A DNA stretch of 64,000 nt from Astrothelium macrocarpum (Eukaryota; Ascomycota; Dothideomycetes; Trypetheliales; Trypetheliaceae): assembly GCA_021030915.1 (NCBI GenBank), contig JAGEMR010000068.1:62001-126000 (forward strand), written 5' to 3'. A program made the translations under genes and the position numbers. The notes under the pieces are model-generated. The model was not told the DNA's origin. It did no database searches and was given only the letters and a program-made list of their open reading frames with translations. Positions 33,613 through 45,272 of the stretch are shown here, piece after piece; within the stretch, counting starts at the first letter, position 1, and each line of letters opens with the position of its first letter.

Positions 33613-34584
33613 TTATGGAGCGTCTGCAAGCCTCGCAGCCAACTTCCGTCGCCGTCCTGACATCCCTCCACGTTCTTGCACCTCAACCCGCTCATTTGAG
33701 CCGCCATTCGCATCAAACTTGAGTAAGGTTGAGGCCAAAGTAGAAACGCTCTTCGTCCCTTCACCCTGCCTCTCTATTGCTTCCACTGCGGCTTTGAGCA
33801 TCTCTTTGGGATCTATTTCATCCCACATTTCATCTGGTGACAGCGGTCTTATGATTCCCATATCTGAGCCATCGTCTGATGTTACAACGCCTTTTTCAAG
33901 CTCTCCGCTTCCTCTCTGAGAAAGTGCCTCGTCGTATTCGTCTGTCATCACTGGTCAGATCAATTGCACCCTAATGGCATATCGAAAACAGTTACCAGCA
34001 AAACTTGGTAGTTCCACAGGCTCATACGTGATGAAAGAGCCCGATTTACGCTTTCGCCGCCTTTGGCCGGGCGGCCTCAAGGGGTCCCTGTTCCCTTCCT
34101 TGATGGCCTCTTCTTCTGGTGATAACGGTGGGGCAAGCAAGTCGCTTCGGTTTAATTTAACCCGGTCCATCGCCGCCATAGCACTTAGCAGGCTCTGATG
34201 ACATGTCGATAGTAATGTATGTTTGACCAGAAATTCCCCTTTGAGTGAAACGACCCACTCGAATCGATGTTGTAGCGTCACCGACTTGCCCACTTGACCG
34301 TCTATCCTGGCGTCCTCAAGGAGAAGTCCAATCTGAAAAAGCGCATCGTCCACATCTACTATCGTCCCATCAATCCAGGTTTTCTTTTGTGGGAAGAGAT
34401 CGAGAATGGCCGCCGTCTCCCGGCGTTCCCGGATTGCCTCTGCGCGGTCTTTTCGCACTCGATTGATCAGCCTTCCAAAAACCCGCACTTCCTCGCTCGC
34501 CTCCTTGAGCTCGAGACAAAATTTTGCCAACTTGAACGCATTGTTGATTCCAGTGAAGAGGACTGTAGTAGGGTCAACCGCCAT
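33613..34584 (-). CDS. Fungal hypothetical protein, helical N-terminus
   Basis: Exons 34584-33996 and 33950-33613 give 308 residues. The 45-nt intron (GTAACT donor, GACCAG acceptor) keeps frame. The N-terminus (FTGINNAFKLAKFCLELKE, then LINRVRKDRAEAIRERRE) is an amphipathic helical region resembling the first domain of fungal STAND/SesA-like proteins and of many stand-alone fungal proteins. The middle has LAPPLSPEEEAIKEG and the basic QRRRKRKSGSF, a possible nuclear signal. The C-terminal part is acidic then helical. No enzyme motif or membrane segment is visible. Function unknown; a regulatory or signalling adaptor would be a guess. Confidence 0.7.
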
Positions 34585-35149
34585 GTTTTTCTAAAGACGA
34601 CAAGTAAAGATGATAGGCAAAGATGGTTCGACAACTTCTCGATAATTGCCATGCCAGCTGCCGAGGTCATTCCCAAGCAGAAGGATTCGTGTATGCCGCA
34701 TGGCTTGATATTGGGGCCGAAATCAGTAACGGAGATGGCACACCACTGTGGGAAAGCTCAGCCATGCGCCCATGCGCACCATGGTTGTCACCTATTTTCA
34801 GTCTCAGCTCCACCAGCCCCCCTAGATGAAATAGGGCTTTGGGAATAGCGCCTGGGCAATGAGGCGGAAATTTGCATTAGTGACTTGTTCTCATTGGTCT
34901 TCCGTCTATATCTGCCCACGCGATACGCGGCGCGGTGCGGGATAAGAACTAACTCCGATGCTACCTTGACCACGAAATATTGTTTGCCTTGCGCCAAGAC
35001 ATCAATCAAACTTAGGATCTACACTGCTCTGCCGCACCACCCTGCAAATTACAGCCCAAGCACAGGTAGTTTTTCCAGAAAACGCCATTCGTATTTCGTA
35101 CGAAACTAACCATGTGTTTCACCAACGAAGCGTGCATTTGTCATCTTAT
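34585..35149. other. Intergenic, nothing recognised
   Basis: Promoter side of the gene at 33613-34584 and 3' flank of the membrane protein gene. No supported coding region. Confidence 0.4.
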
Positions 35150-36558
35150 TCAGCTGAGTCTACTATATCTCCGATAGGCCAACTCTTTCTGTACCAGGAG
35201 TCTGGGTCTAGCAAAGACGGTACCTTGCTCATCGGCAACTTGCAACAGAGCAGGGAAGACGACAATGTGATCGTTACTGTCTTCTTTCGAAATATTCCAG
35301 TCAAAGTCCCACGAGCTTGGCTGAGAGAACAGGATAAAGCCAAATCTAACAGCGCGTTGGATCACACCTCGTAAGTTGTTAATGCGCTCGTCGTGGCTAT
35401 AACGGTTGGAAGCAAAAGGACGCAGTACATTGTCCAACGTGTCTGCAAGTTCATTTGCACGCTGGACACGGACGTCATTCTGAGAGAGCTGCGCTTGACC
35501 GTACTCATTTTGCATTAACAATGCAGAAATGGCCCGCCATTGGCCTAGAATTGCGGCTCGGCCTGAAATGTGTCAGCCTTGTCTCTCTCAAATTAATGTC
35601 CTTTACACTGGCCTTTCGGGTCGCTGGTAAGACCAGTCATGGAATTCATGCACGTAGCAACTCCTGGTGGAAGTAGATCATTGTCAATTCGCTGGATAGT
35701 AGGCCAAGCAAGCAAATATCGCGTCGCACCGACACGGGTGTCCGCGCGTGCAACCAGGTCGGCGATGGTTCCACTGTCCAGTGGAGATCCGGATCCAAGC
35801 AAATTTTGGATAGCAGACGTGTCTGCTCTTGCCACGTTATCGCCTCCGGATGCATAGTAAGTCTGCGCGTGATTCTTGAGTGCGGTACCGAGCTTGGAGA
35901 ATTCGCGGCCAATAGTATTGTCGTCCAGCGGCTGTGGCAGAAGGCGACTGATAGTACTTGTTGGCATGGACTGAAGGGCCACCGCACCGTCATCGGTGTT
36001 GTAACGTGATGAGTATCCGCTGCTCTTACCAGCAAGGCTGGAACTGGGAACAACCGCCGGTCGGCCATGAGAACGCCTCTTTCGCATCAGCAGGCATACT
36101 CCTATTGCTGCGAGTAGAGCTCCTACTATCGCACAGCCGATTCCGATTCCAGCCGCAGCACCGCTACTGACGCCGACATTGTGCGCCTTGGCTGTCGGCT
36201 TGGGCGATACAGAAGAAGTTGAGCTCTGAGAGCTGCTTATTGCTGAAGAAGGCGATGTTGTCAGGGGTGAGGAAGTTGGCGCAAGCGTTGTAGTCGGGTT
36301 AGAAGATGTAGGAGATGTATTTGTTGTGATTTGTTTGCTTGATGCGGAGTTTGATGAGGTTTGACCGAGATAAGTCAACGCACCCCCGGCAGCAGCGGCA
36401 TAAGAGATGATGGCCGGAGGCGTGACTTGAGAAAACGTTACTGTCACTACAGGTATGCCTGACGACCAAGTCGCCAATTCAGTATATGTGGTTGTTGAAG
36501 ATCGGATGATCCCAGAGCCATAGGTATAGGGAAGAGAGACAATTTTGGAGAATGACAT
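35150..36558 (-). CDS. Single-pass membrane protein, Ser/Thr-rich ectodomain
   Basis: Exons 36558-35607 and 35562-35150 give 454 residues across a 44-nt GTAAAG...TTTCAG intron. Order of parts: a hydrophobic/Thr-rich start, a Ser/Thr/Pro-rich segment (about residues 68-122, likely O-glycosylated), one transmembrane helix (about 131-160) followed by RKRR, and a cytosolic part of about 290 residues. The cytosolic part carries blocks seen in a Pezizomycotina-specific family: LLPQPLDDNTIGREFSKLGT, IQRIDNDLLPPGV, RAAILGQWRAI, RANELADTLDNVLRPFA and FILFSQPSSWDFDW. The plan resembles Wsc-type or mucin-like surface sensors, but no WSC domain is seen and no clear cleavable signal peptide. Ligand and role are unknown. 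Confidence 0.78.
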
Positions 36559-37183
36559 GACGACTGCTCCGAAACGAAGCGAATCTCGAGTTAGCAGTGG
36601 GCAATGAGTATTTTAGCATCAAAAGAGAAAACCTCAGGTAGGAATAGCAATCAAGTCAAGAGAAAGGCTAAATTATGCGGCGCAGCAAGGGAAAACCCCC
36701 CGAAGCAGTATAAGTATGCCATGAAAGCCAAAAGTGCCGGGCGCAAGGCTGGAGCAAGCTAGACGGTCTCATTTAATCAATGATTTACCGATTAGAGGTG
36801 GGGGCTGAAAGAGCTGAAAGGCAACTTGCATAAATATCGCACCGGGCTGGGATGCCACATAGTGGCACGGGCAATTCCTCGAAAATCGTTTAGAGCTGTG
36901 TTGGCGAACAAGGATCGATTGGGTGATTGAGGCTCAAGAAAATACTTCCTAAACTTACAATGTCTGATTTATAAGGCTGTGGCGCCGTCTCTTGGATATC
37001 TTATACCTCCGTTCACCCTGTAGTTTCGGCTCCGTCGCTACACAATATTGATCGAGATCTGCATAAAAACGCCGTTCCAGTAACATAAGCTTCTGATTCG
37101 CGTAATTGGACCAGCCATTAAGCCTTTTCCGTGCGCATCGAGATTCTCGTTCATTTTGTTCCGTTTTTACTCGTAACCCGAAA
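36559..37183. promoter_or_regulatory. Divergent promoter region
   Basis: 625 bp between the membrane protein (minus) and the Hsp70-like gene (plus); it must carry both promoters. A heat-shock-type GAA/TTC array was looked for and not convincingly found. Confidence 0.4.
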
Positions 37184-39380
37184 ATGAGAACTCTTTCAAA
37201 GCCAGATCTTGTGGTCGGAATTGATTTGGGACAAACTTGCACAGGTAAGAATGGAAAAACATGATTTCAGACCGATGGGAAAAGAAAGAATAGTTGACCA
37301 TCCTCGAATGCAGGTGTATCCTATGCGAATTTATCCTCTGGCGCCGACACTGTACGATGGGTACAAAAATGGCCTGGACGAGCGCAAGCCTGTGAGAATA
37401 AAGTCCCAACTGTTCTTGTGTACCCACATGGCTCCTCGAAAGCCTCCTCATGGGGATTCCTCTCTGAAACAAAACATGAGCAAAGGGCGGACTATGGAAC
37501 GACAAAAGAATGGTTCAAAACACTCATCGATCCAGAGTTCTTTGAACAAGAGCGAGCACGAATCCCGCTGGAACTTCCTAGCTCCTACTCAGAGATTCAA
37601 GCCTGGTGTCGGGACTACTTAACCTTCCTATACGAACACATCAAATTAAAATTGACACCTGAACTGGGCAGTGTTGCTTGGGAAGATGCGGAGATTGAAT
37701 TCCTTTTCAGTGTCCCGACCACTTGGAAACCACACCCAAGTGTGGAGAACTTCCGATCTCTTATTGGACAGGCCGGCTTCGGCGGTCCTCTCTATTCCAA
37801 GCACTCTGTCACTATTGGGCTCACTGAGGCTGAAGCTGCTGCCGTTCACACATCAACAGAGAATGCTAGTATTTTCAACGAACGTGACTTGTTGCTCATT
37901 TGCGATGCTGGAGGAGGTACCACGGATCTTTCGACTCTTCGTGTCATCGACACTGCCATTCGCGTGCTTTCCTTGGAGCAGGTCGACGTCGTTCAAGGCG
38001 CAAATGTTGGATCTGCTGCTATTGACGGCGATTTCATGAATTTTGCAGAGGCCCGTCTCCGCGACGCGGACCAATTCCAGCCACTGAATATTGATATTGA
38101 AGAAACTGTCTATGAAATGATGAAGGGAAAGGATTTCCAGAATATCAAGTGCGAACATGGGTCTCCGGATGAAACGCCAGTATTCTCGTTGGTTATACCG
38201 GGTCTTTCGCACGCCTATTCCAATCCTACAGCTGGCATTGAGCGAGGAGAACTGCAAATGTCAAAGGTAGACCTTCGAGGATTCTTTGATAGGCAACTCC
38301 AAAAGCTTTTTCGATCGGTGGACGTGCAGCTGCAAAATCTAAATCGCATACTCCCCAACGATAATGTTGGCTACATCGTCTTGTCTGGTGGTCTTAGCCA
38401 ATCTGTCTATGTCCAAGAAGAGCTTCGAGCCCGCTACGGAAGTGGTTCTGATCTTCACCCAAACGCACAATTCACGCAAGTCCGGATAGCGCCAGATCCC
38501 CAGCTAGCTGTTTGCAAAGGATTGGTGGCGGATCGATTGCGCAAACTTGGTGCTGGACAGTCCGTGCTCGGCTGGCGATGCTGCCGAGCTTCTTACGGGA
38601 TTGTCTGTAAGGAGCTATACGACAAGAACAAGCCTAGCCATATAGGGAGAGAAATTAGAAAAGATTCAAAAGATGGAAAAGCATACGTTCTGAGATCGGT
38701 AGAATGGTTTGTAAAGAAGGTTAGACCAGTCCAATTCAACAGGCCCATGTATCATGCGCTAACAGCGACAAGGGTGAACCAGTCTCGATCGATCGCCCCA
38801 TTGAACATGAATTCAAGAGGAAAATCGACCTTGAAGATAATATTAGAGTTTTCCCGACCGAGATTGTCGTTTCATATGACGAAAAGGAAACGTTGCCAGA
38901 CTTTGCGGGTCCTGGTAGGTGTTTTAAGGCCTACAAACGTTTGCTGTGAACTAAGAGACCGTGATACAGGAGTTCAGAGGCTATGTGATATTGAGTCTGA
39001 TCTCTCAAGTGCTAATGCAAAAGAGTTCAAAGAAAAGAATCGTCATATCTGGCAAATCGGTCAGCGCTACTTTCAGATCAAGTACCAGGTTAAAGTGATA
39101 ATAGGGCCGGCAGATCTTCGGTTCGAACTTTGTAAGTACTCTTGTGCTCTCAGTTGTATCTTTGGTGCATTGCTGATCCGGTCAAGGGTTCAACGGCCAG
39201 AAATTAAGCAAAGATAAGCCAATCAAGGTTGAATGGGCATCAGCAACAGCTTCATCAATCCCGGCCCTACAAAGTCCGCCGCCACCCTTGATCCACGAAG
39301 ATGGCGTTTTGAAACCCAAAAAATCGGCCTGGAAACTCGGTAGAATGGCAAGTGGCGGCTCGAATCCAGGATCCCCATGA
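37184..39380 (+). CDS. Hsp70-like ATPase (fungal, HSPA12-like type)
   Basis: Five exons, 37184-37244, 37314-38719, 38773-38914, 38970-39131 and 39187-39380, give 654 residues in frame; introns are 53-69 nt. The actin-like ATPase fold is visible: phosphate-1 motif VVGIDLGQTCTGVSYA near residue 10, connecting region FSVPTTWKP, phosphate-2 motif LLICDAGGGTTDLSTL near 190, and adenosine-side VGYIVLSGGLSQS near 365. The usual Hsp70 peptide-binding domain is replaced by a divergent C-terminal region (PVSIDRPIEHEFKRK, RVFPTEIVVSY, DLRFELWFNGQKL). Fungi carry many such genes, and their substrates are not known. The start ATG was chosen because the first exon alone supplies the phosphate-1 motif. Confidence 0.87.
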
Positions 39381-40732
39381 CTATGATGTCCTTAACCTCG
39401 TGGCCAGTCGAACATGTACATGGCTTGGCGAACCCATTTCTGCTTGGCCTCGACTTGCTCTTGATGAGCTAGCTGTGGAGCAATGTGTGCGGTGGTTTGC
39501 AGGACTTTCTTGCGGGAAGCTTAAGAAGCTGGGCAGACCCGCTGGTCTGAAGCCTTCCGAGGCAGTGAAACCTTCAAGCCTTCAAGCCTTCAAGCCTTCG
39601 CGTTCTCCTTGTAAAATTAGTCTAATCTCGAGGGACAAGCTGGTTAGAGACGCATTGTTCCGGTATCATTGCTTATGGCTTTGTGTGTAGAATATGCCAT
39701 GATCTGTAAGCGTGGACGATGCAGTATCGTGCCAATAGAAATATTCGTATAACAACATATATGACAATACATTTGCATAAGCTCTGAGTACATGGGTCTT
39801 CTCTTTAGCTAGAGGATCTCGATGAGAGCAGAGAGGCATTCCAGAAAGTCGACGTCGTATCCAGGTCACGATAGGGCCAAAGGAAGCTAATACCGTACAA
39901 TTATTTTGCTTCCCGTACGTGTCAGAAAGCCAAACTAAGTGTGGAATTATTGCAGAACCGGATTTGTTTATGAGATTTGTGCTGAAGAAACATTCTCATC
40001 ACATGGTAACTGAGTTGCGTCAGCTGTGAAAATCTGGGCTGGCGTGGGCGGAGCAGCAGGTGCCATGTACACTAGTACGAATATGGAAGTCCCAACCATA
40101 GGCTCACAAATTCTCGGAGTCAGCTTCGAACTCGACAGTTTACAGGTATACGCAGAGCTCTTTCATCACATCGCTGGTCATTACAAATGACTTATTACGA
40201 ATTTGAGCAAGGGACAAAAAACACACTGGGATACGATAACTAACAAGATTTCGACGATGGGAGGATATTAAGATACTATTCACTATCCGTAGTCCGCCGG
40301 ATATCATTTTTCCGTGGTCCGTTGGATACCGTCTTTCCGTGAGCCACCAAGTTATCCTGAAGAGGTACAAAACATCCATGTCACTTACAAATTTGCTTGA
40401 TAAATGTTGATGTTATGGTAGTGATAATTTTTGAGTAACATTCTCAGACGTAAAGATTGTATCTTTGTCTTCCGGATGACGGCTTTCCGTGATCCGACGA
40501 GCTTACCCTAAGAAGATACTATGCTGTTTAGGTAGCTTCAAGTAGATGTAAAGTGCATCTATGCAAACACATATAGCCTTACCTTGCCTTCAGAATAATT
40601 GTAGTAAAGAGAAGTCTTAATCCCATAGCGGACAATCTCTAGTTCTTTTTTCTCCGGGGCAACTTCCACCAAGGCCTTACAATAGTACACGAAAGCGATC
40701 TCAAATTCACTTACTCCTCAGGCATTCCAAGC
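39381..40732. other. Intergenic with short direct repeats
   Basis: No supported gene. A short microsatellite-like run of AAGCCTTC units lies near 39568-39600. Two related stretches of about 45 bp, rich in TTTCCGTG and ending in an AAG-TTA/CTTA core, lie near 40317-40367 and 40471-40520 and look like diverged direct copies. Confidence 0.45.
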
Positions 40733-41939
40733 ATGGTTCGAGTCGTCGTCGCAGGAGGCAATGGAGGGAAGGCACAACCAAAATGCTATGTGGTCAAGAC
40801 CAATGCTAATACTATGAATTAGATGTTGGCCGGGAGATTGTGAGCGTATTGCTATCACAAGGAAAGCATTCTGTAACAGTGCTATCGCGCAATGTAAGTT
40901 TCAATCCTAGGTACTTGATCTCAGGATCCATTCTCAGCAGCAGAAATCTTCGCAACCAGTTCCAGGCGCAGAACTCGTCCAGATCGATTATCATGACAAG
41001 AACCAGCTCGTCCAAGTGCTTCGCGGAGTTCACACAGTACTCAGTCTTGTTGTAGACGTCTCGGACAAGGACAACACCATACAGAAGAACCTGATTGATG
41101 CAAGCATTGAAGCTGGAGTAAAGAGATTCGCTCCTAACGAGTTCGGGACGTACGTGTTTCCTCTGATACCATAGCAACTTTCTGCTCATCAGGAAGATAC
41201 TAGATCAAACAATTCTGTGATGGAGCTGTATGCGTTCAAGAACGATGTCCAGCGTTATTTGAAGAAGGTCAACACGCCCAATAAAGTCAGTTCCTACCTA
41301 AGATCATACGAGGAGCTTTGTTGATTAGCATTAGGTTCTAGAGTACACGCTCTTTCAACCTGGATTCTTTCTGAACTACTATGGCTGGCCTCAGCAGACA
41401 GCAAAATATTTGGCAATATCTTGCTTCCATATTGATTTTCAGAATTGTCGAGCGATCATTGCTGAAGATGGAAACCAGTCCGTGACCTTGACTACCGTCC
41501 AAGATCTTGCCCAGATCATAGCTGCTGCTATAGATCTTCGTGAACCTTGGCCAGAAGTTGGTGGAATTCAAGGAAACAGGAGGACGTTTGTTGACATCCT
41601 TAAGCTTGGTGAGCAGATAAGAGGTCTGTCAAGTCGTGATAGCTCTACATCTTGTTCCTCTAATTGAAGATATTAGGCCAAAAGTTCGCTGTGGAGAACC
41701 TGTCAATACAGGATCTTGAAGCAGGAAATCTAAAGTCATCTTGGTTTCCGCTGATTGAGCACCATAGTGTACCTCAGGAGCTAAAGGAGTCTCTTTCTCG
41801 GCAATACACCATTGAATATCTGCTTGGATGTTATTATGGCGCCTGGGATGTCTCCGACGAATGGAACGGGCTGCTGCCGGATTACAAATTCAAGACTCTT
41901 GAAGAATTCTTGGAGGAAACCTGGGGTGACCCGAAATGA
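40733..41939 (+). CDS. NmrA/isoflavone-reductase-like protein, first donor altered
   Basis: Exons 40733-40766, 40823-40893, 40938-41149, 41204-41285, 41335-41623 and 41677-41939 give 316 residues in frame. The Rossmann start VRVVVAGGNGDVGREIV is created by joining exons 1 and 2. Later family blocks are HSVTVLSRN, GVHTVLSLVVD, AGVKRFAPNEFGT and LFQPGFFLNYYG. These proteins bind NAD(P)H; some are reductases, others redox-sensing regulators. Oddity: the first intron has a GGAAGG donor where GTAAGG is expected. No GT donor nearby gives the right phase. All other introns are canonical. So either this is a single T-to-G change (mutation or sequencing error) that would stop correct splicing, or exon 1 is elsewhere. 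Confidence 0.78.
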
Positions 41940-42788
41940 TATGATTTCTAGATACCATTAGATGTGCTCTGTTGCACCACAGTTGATGATGTTTTCTGCT
42001 CATGTCTTGTTGCTCTCTTTGCGTACGCCGAAGGAGGTGACGCAATCTAATCTGGACAAAATGCTAGCAGGAAAACTTAGCACAAGTTTCTCAAGGAGAA
42101 TGATACCATCAGCAAGCAATGGTGCAAACGAACTTATACTATTAGAGATGGTGCTCGGCAAAGATCTGTCCCGTGTCTCGTCCTTAGACTGACCCTCTCG
42201 GCCGAGTTCTGCGTGTGAGACGACGCACCACAATAGTATGCCCCGCTTGGCTTGGCGGTATTTCACTTCAAAACCCCGATGTTGGCACTCCAAGAGACAT
42301 GATTTGCGACAAGATGTTGTTTCTTCGTGTCGCCTTTGGTAGGTGTTAGTGCTCAAGGGCTGTGGCTTCGAAATCTCTCCTACGCAAATTAAAATGCGTA
42401 TCACTTGATGATGTAAGAGTGGTCATTGCGAGATCTCGTGTATCTTAATTGTATTGTATTGTATTGTGTGTTGTGTAGTGTATACTCTGAGTTCCGGGTA
42501 GAAAGGAAGCGTCATGTCCTCTTTCAGTAACTTGACCAATTTTCCTTTTTCCCGAAATTCTCACCTTTCAAAGATAGCCTTCAGCTATGTCAAGTTCTTG
42601 ATAGTAGACCACGCAAATTCCTATTAGTCCTGCGCTTGTATCCGTAATTAATGTTCTTCAAAAGGGAAGGCTGACATGTGAAATCATCTTCAGGGGGGAA
42701 GGATTCCTGTGACTTCTATGTGTGAAAGAAAAAGGAAAATTCCCATGTATAAGCAAACTGGATCCCTACCTTTTGAGGTCTAGAGAGA
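41940..42788. other. Intergenic with GTATT/TGTGT microsatellite
   Basis: No supported gene. A simple repeat (TTGTATTGTATTGTATTGTG and following TGTG units) lies near 42448-42482. Confidence 0.45.
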
Positions 42789-44284
42789 TCAGTCGGATGA
42801 CAGAGCACTATCGGCCCGTCCAAACGTGAGTGCAGTAGGTGATGGCGACTCGAATAGCTCGAAAACTTGTCCAGACCGAATGTTTAATGTCTCACCTCGA
42901 ATTATCGGTGTATACACATGTTGTTCCAGGTTTCTACAAATATCCTGTAATCCCGACATGTACTTGTCTGTCAATAGTTGAATGATAAACTTCAAGCGTT
43001 GTAGGCCCCAAGAAGCCATACTATACGAAACTTAGTGGAGAAAGCGATGTTTTCCATGAAATTAACCTACCGACTACACGCATTGTGAGGGAACAAGACA
43101 AATATGCCCGCACCAAAGGCATCGTGTAGGACGCCCACCAACTCGTTCTGTTGGACCTGGTGACGAAATTTTTCTAGAGAAATTCTCAATACATCGGCCA
43201 TAAAAGACTTGATTCGATTGGCATGAGACACCCCTCTTTTGAGTCGATATTCCCCCTTTTCCAAAGCTTGGTTGATAGCCACATCGCTAGTTTTGGTTAG
43301 ATTGATGAGCTTGTTGTAACTTTCACGTGTCTCGATACAACGACGGAAATGCTCGATATAGTCGAGCGGGGTCTTAGGATTGGGCTAAGAGCGATGTTTG
43401 TGAGAAAAAGCGACGAAAAATTCACGTAAGGTCTCACAATCCGAGTATTGTTCGGCTGCGGAGGTCGTGCGTGCTACCATGGCCGGACCTACTCCTTCGT
43501 TTTGGGCTGCACTGTACGTTTTGAGAAATGTGATGATCCGATCCCGACTGGAACGTCCACTGACCCAATGGAACCAAAAGTCCGTCACATCCCGCGCCAT
43601 CTTGGCGTCGAATGCGGGGCCCTCTTGAACTTTTCTTTTCGCGGTTATTTTGAGGTTCAATGTCCGAAGATCACAGTAAAATGCGTTGCGATTGGCGATG
43701 TGACTTTGGACCGTAGCTTCAGGCAAGATGGTGAACTGGATAGGGTGTAGCTTGCCGATATCGTTGATGAAGGTAGAATCCGGCACTTGTTGAGGTTGGA
43801 CATCGGCCAAAGGGGAAGTAGCGGGGGAAACGGAGGTGAGATCGGTAGGCTGTGGATTGTGCGTGATATGGGGGCATTGCGCAAGGTCAACACGATGACC
43901 GGCTCGAGTCATCGACGAACAAGCGTCACCGTCGTCTTCTTCACTCAAATCCGTTTCCATTTCTATCTGTGTTTCCGTTTGGCTCGACCAACTTCTATAA
44001 TGACTATGATCGATCGATGTTGTAGACTCGACCGTAGAAGATGTATCATCTATATCTTCAAGTCTGGAAGAATCATGACCGATCTTGGCTGTTTTGGTCG
44101 CTCGGTTCGCATCTGTCTGAGTCGCAACATCGGATGTGGTGCATTTGCGTTTGAGGAGAGATCGATTGTGGTAGATACACGGGTCTTCGCAAAAGTCGAA
44201 GGCAGCGCGCGAGGCTGTAATTATCGCCCGTCGTTCGTCAGGATCGGACAGACCTTCAATGATGGCCACAAACGGTTTGATATG
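42789..44284 (-). CDS. Unknown protein, 5' end unresolved
   Basis: Most likely exons are 44284-43493, 43384-43071 and 43020-42789, in frame for 445 codons but without an ATG. The first listed exon starts after a clean acceptor (ACATAG) with IKPFVAIIEGLSDPDERRAI. The middle has an acidic, Ser/Thr-rich region (about 60-150), then FTILPEATVQSHIANRNAFY. The later part, TPLDYIEHFRRCIETRESYNK, continues to ELFESPSPTALTFG. Between the first and second exons the frame meets a TAG at 43387. A GTAGGT...CTCTTAG intron of 108 nt removes it without changing phase; otherwise it would be a nonsense codon. Upstream, a matching exon to 44347 reads HPPWPLHVCSLSDSNQTLFDK but lacks a start in that frame, whereas the ATG at 44431 is in a neighbouring frame. 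No known family recognised. Confidence 0.5.
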
Positions 44285-45272
44285 CTATGTTACAACAGAA
44301 GTGAGCTTAGAGGCGGAGCATTGTAATGCTGTTGAGTAATGATTACCTTGTCAAATAACGTTTGGTTGGAGTCGGATAATGAGCAAACATGCAATGGCCA
44401 GGAGGGTGGTCGATCCGATACCGAGGACATGGTTATTGACTGAAATATGTAAGTGTCTTAATTTGGTCAAACTAGTGGCGCAAATACCATGTCAGAGGTT
44501 GGGGGGCGGTAGCCAGATGAAGCGATGATAGATTTGTTTACGTAGTAGAAGCGGCTACGCGTTAGCGCGTAATAAGCCTGCGCTTCCCTTCCCGCCTTAG
44601 GTAATTAGGAACGCGCAAGCACGTGAACCCCGAATCCACCAGCGCGACACCGCATGACAAACACACCTCAGTACCTAAGGTACTGCAAAATTAGGCTATA
44701 ACAATACGAGTTCGAATCAAAGCGTAATGTGTTGCACAATCTATGATCAATCGAGGTTTGTCAATCGAGTGTTCTCTGTGATATATTCGTTAGCAAACCC
44801 AGTTGTATCCAGGCTACTTATAAAGTCACATTGTTTCTGGATGCTCACGTTCATTGGATCAGCTTCGCATTCTCATCTTTGACCTCAACTAATCAATTGT
44901 CATTACAAGTGTGTTGCTCAAGATACATCAACTCGAGATGGAAATGAGGCATGAAAGACGTCCTGCAGTATGTTTGGAGCCTTCGTAGGCGAAACCGACG
45001 CCATGGACAAGGCGACTGATGATATCAACCTTGTATTGCGATATCCTAAAGTTGCTCTAATTAGAAATCTAGGCTGGATGGGGACTCAGCTCCGTTCGTA
45101 ATGAATGGTATGTCTTTGAATCTCCAAAACACTTGGTCAAAGCTGAATAACGCAATGTTTAGAGCCCCCAATCAACATTCTTTCATCACATTATCGATTA
45201 CCCCTGGCTCCCGCTATACTTGCCCTCCCCGAGCTTGATGACAGGCCCTAGGAGAATTCAAGTACCACCATT
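44285..45272. other. Intergenic, may hold a 5' exon
   Basis: The first 150 bp probably contain the 5' exon of the unknown gene on the minus strand. A perfect short inverted repeat, TACGCG and CGCGTA separated by four bases, lies near 44556-44571. The rest holds nothing recognised. Confidence 0.4.

Noticed and set aside
43385..43387. Nonsense mutation TAG in the unknown gene
   Set aside because: A phase-0 intron with GTAGGT donor and CTCTTAG acceptor removes it, so a mutation is not needed.
44556..44571. Short inverted repeat TACGCG/CGCGTA as a terminator or regulatory hairpin
   Set aside because: Too short, and common by chance in 64 kb; there is no supporting context.
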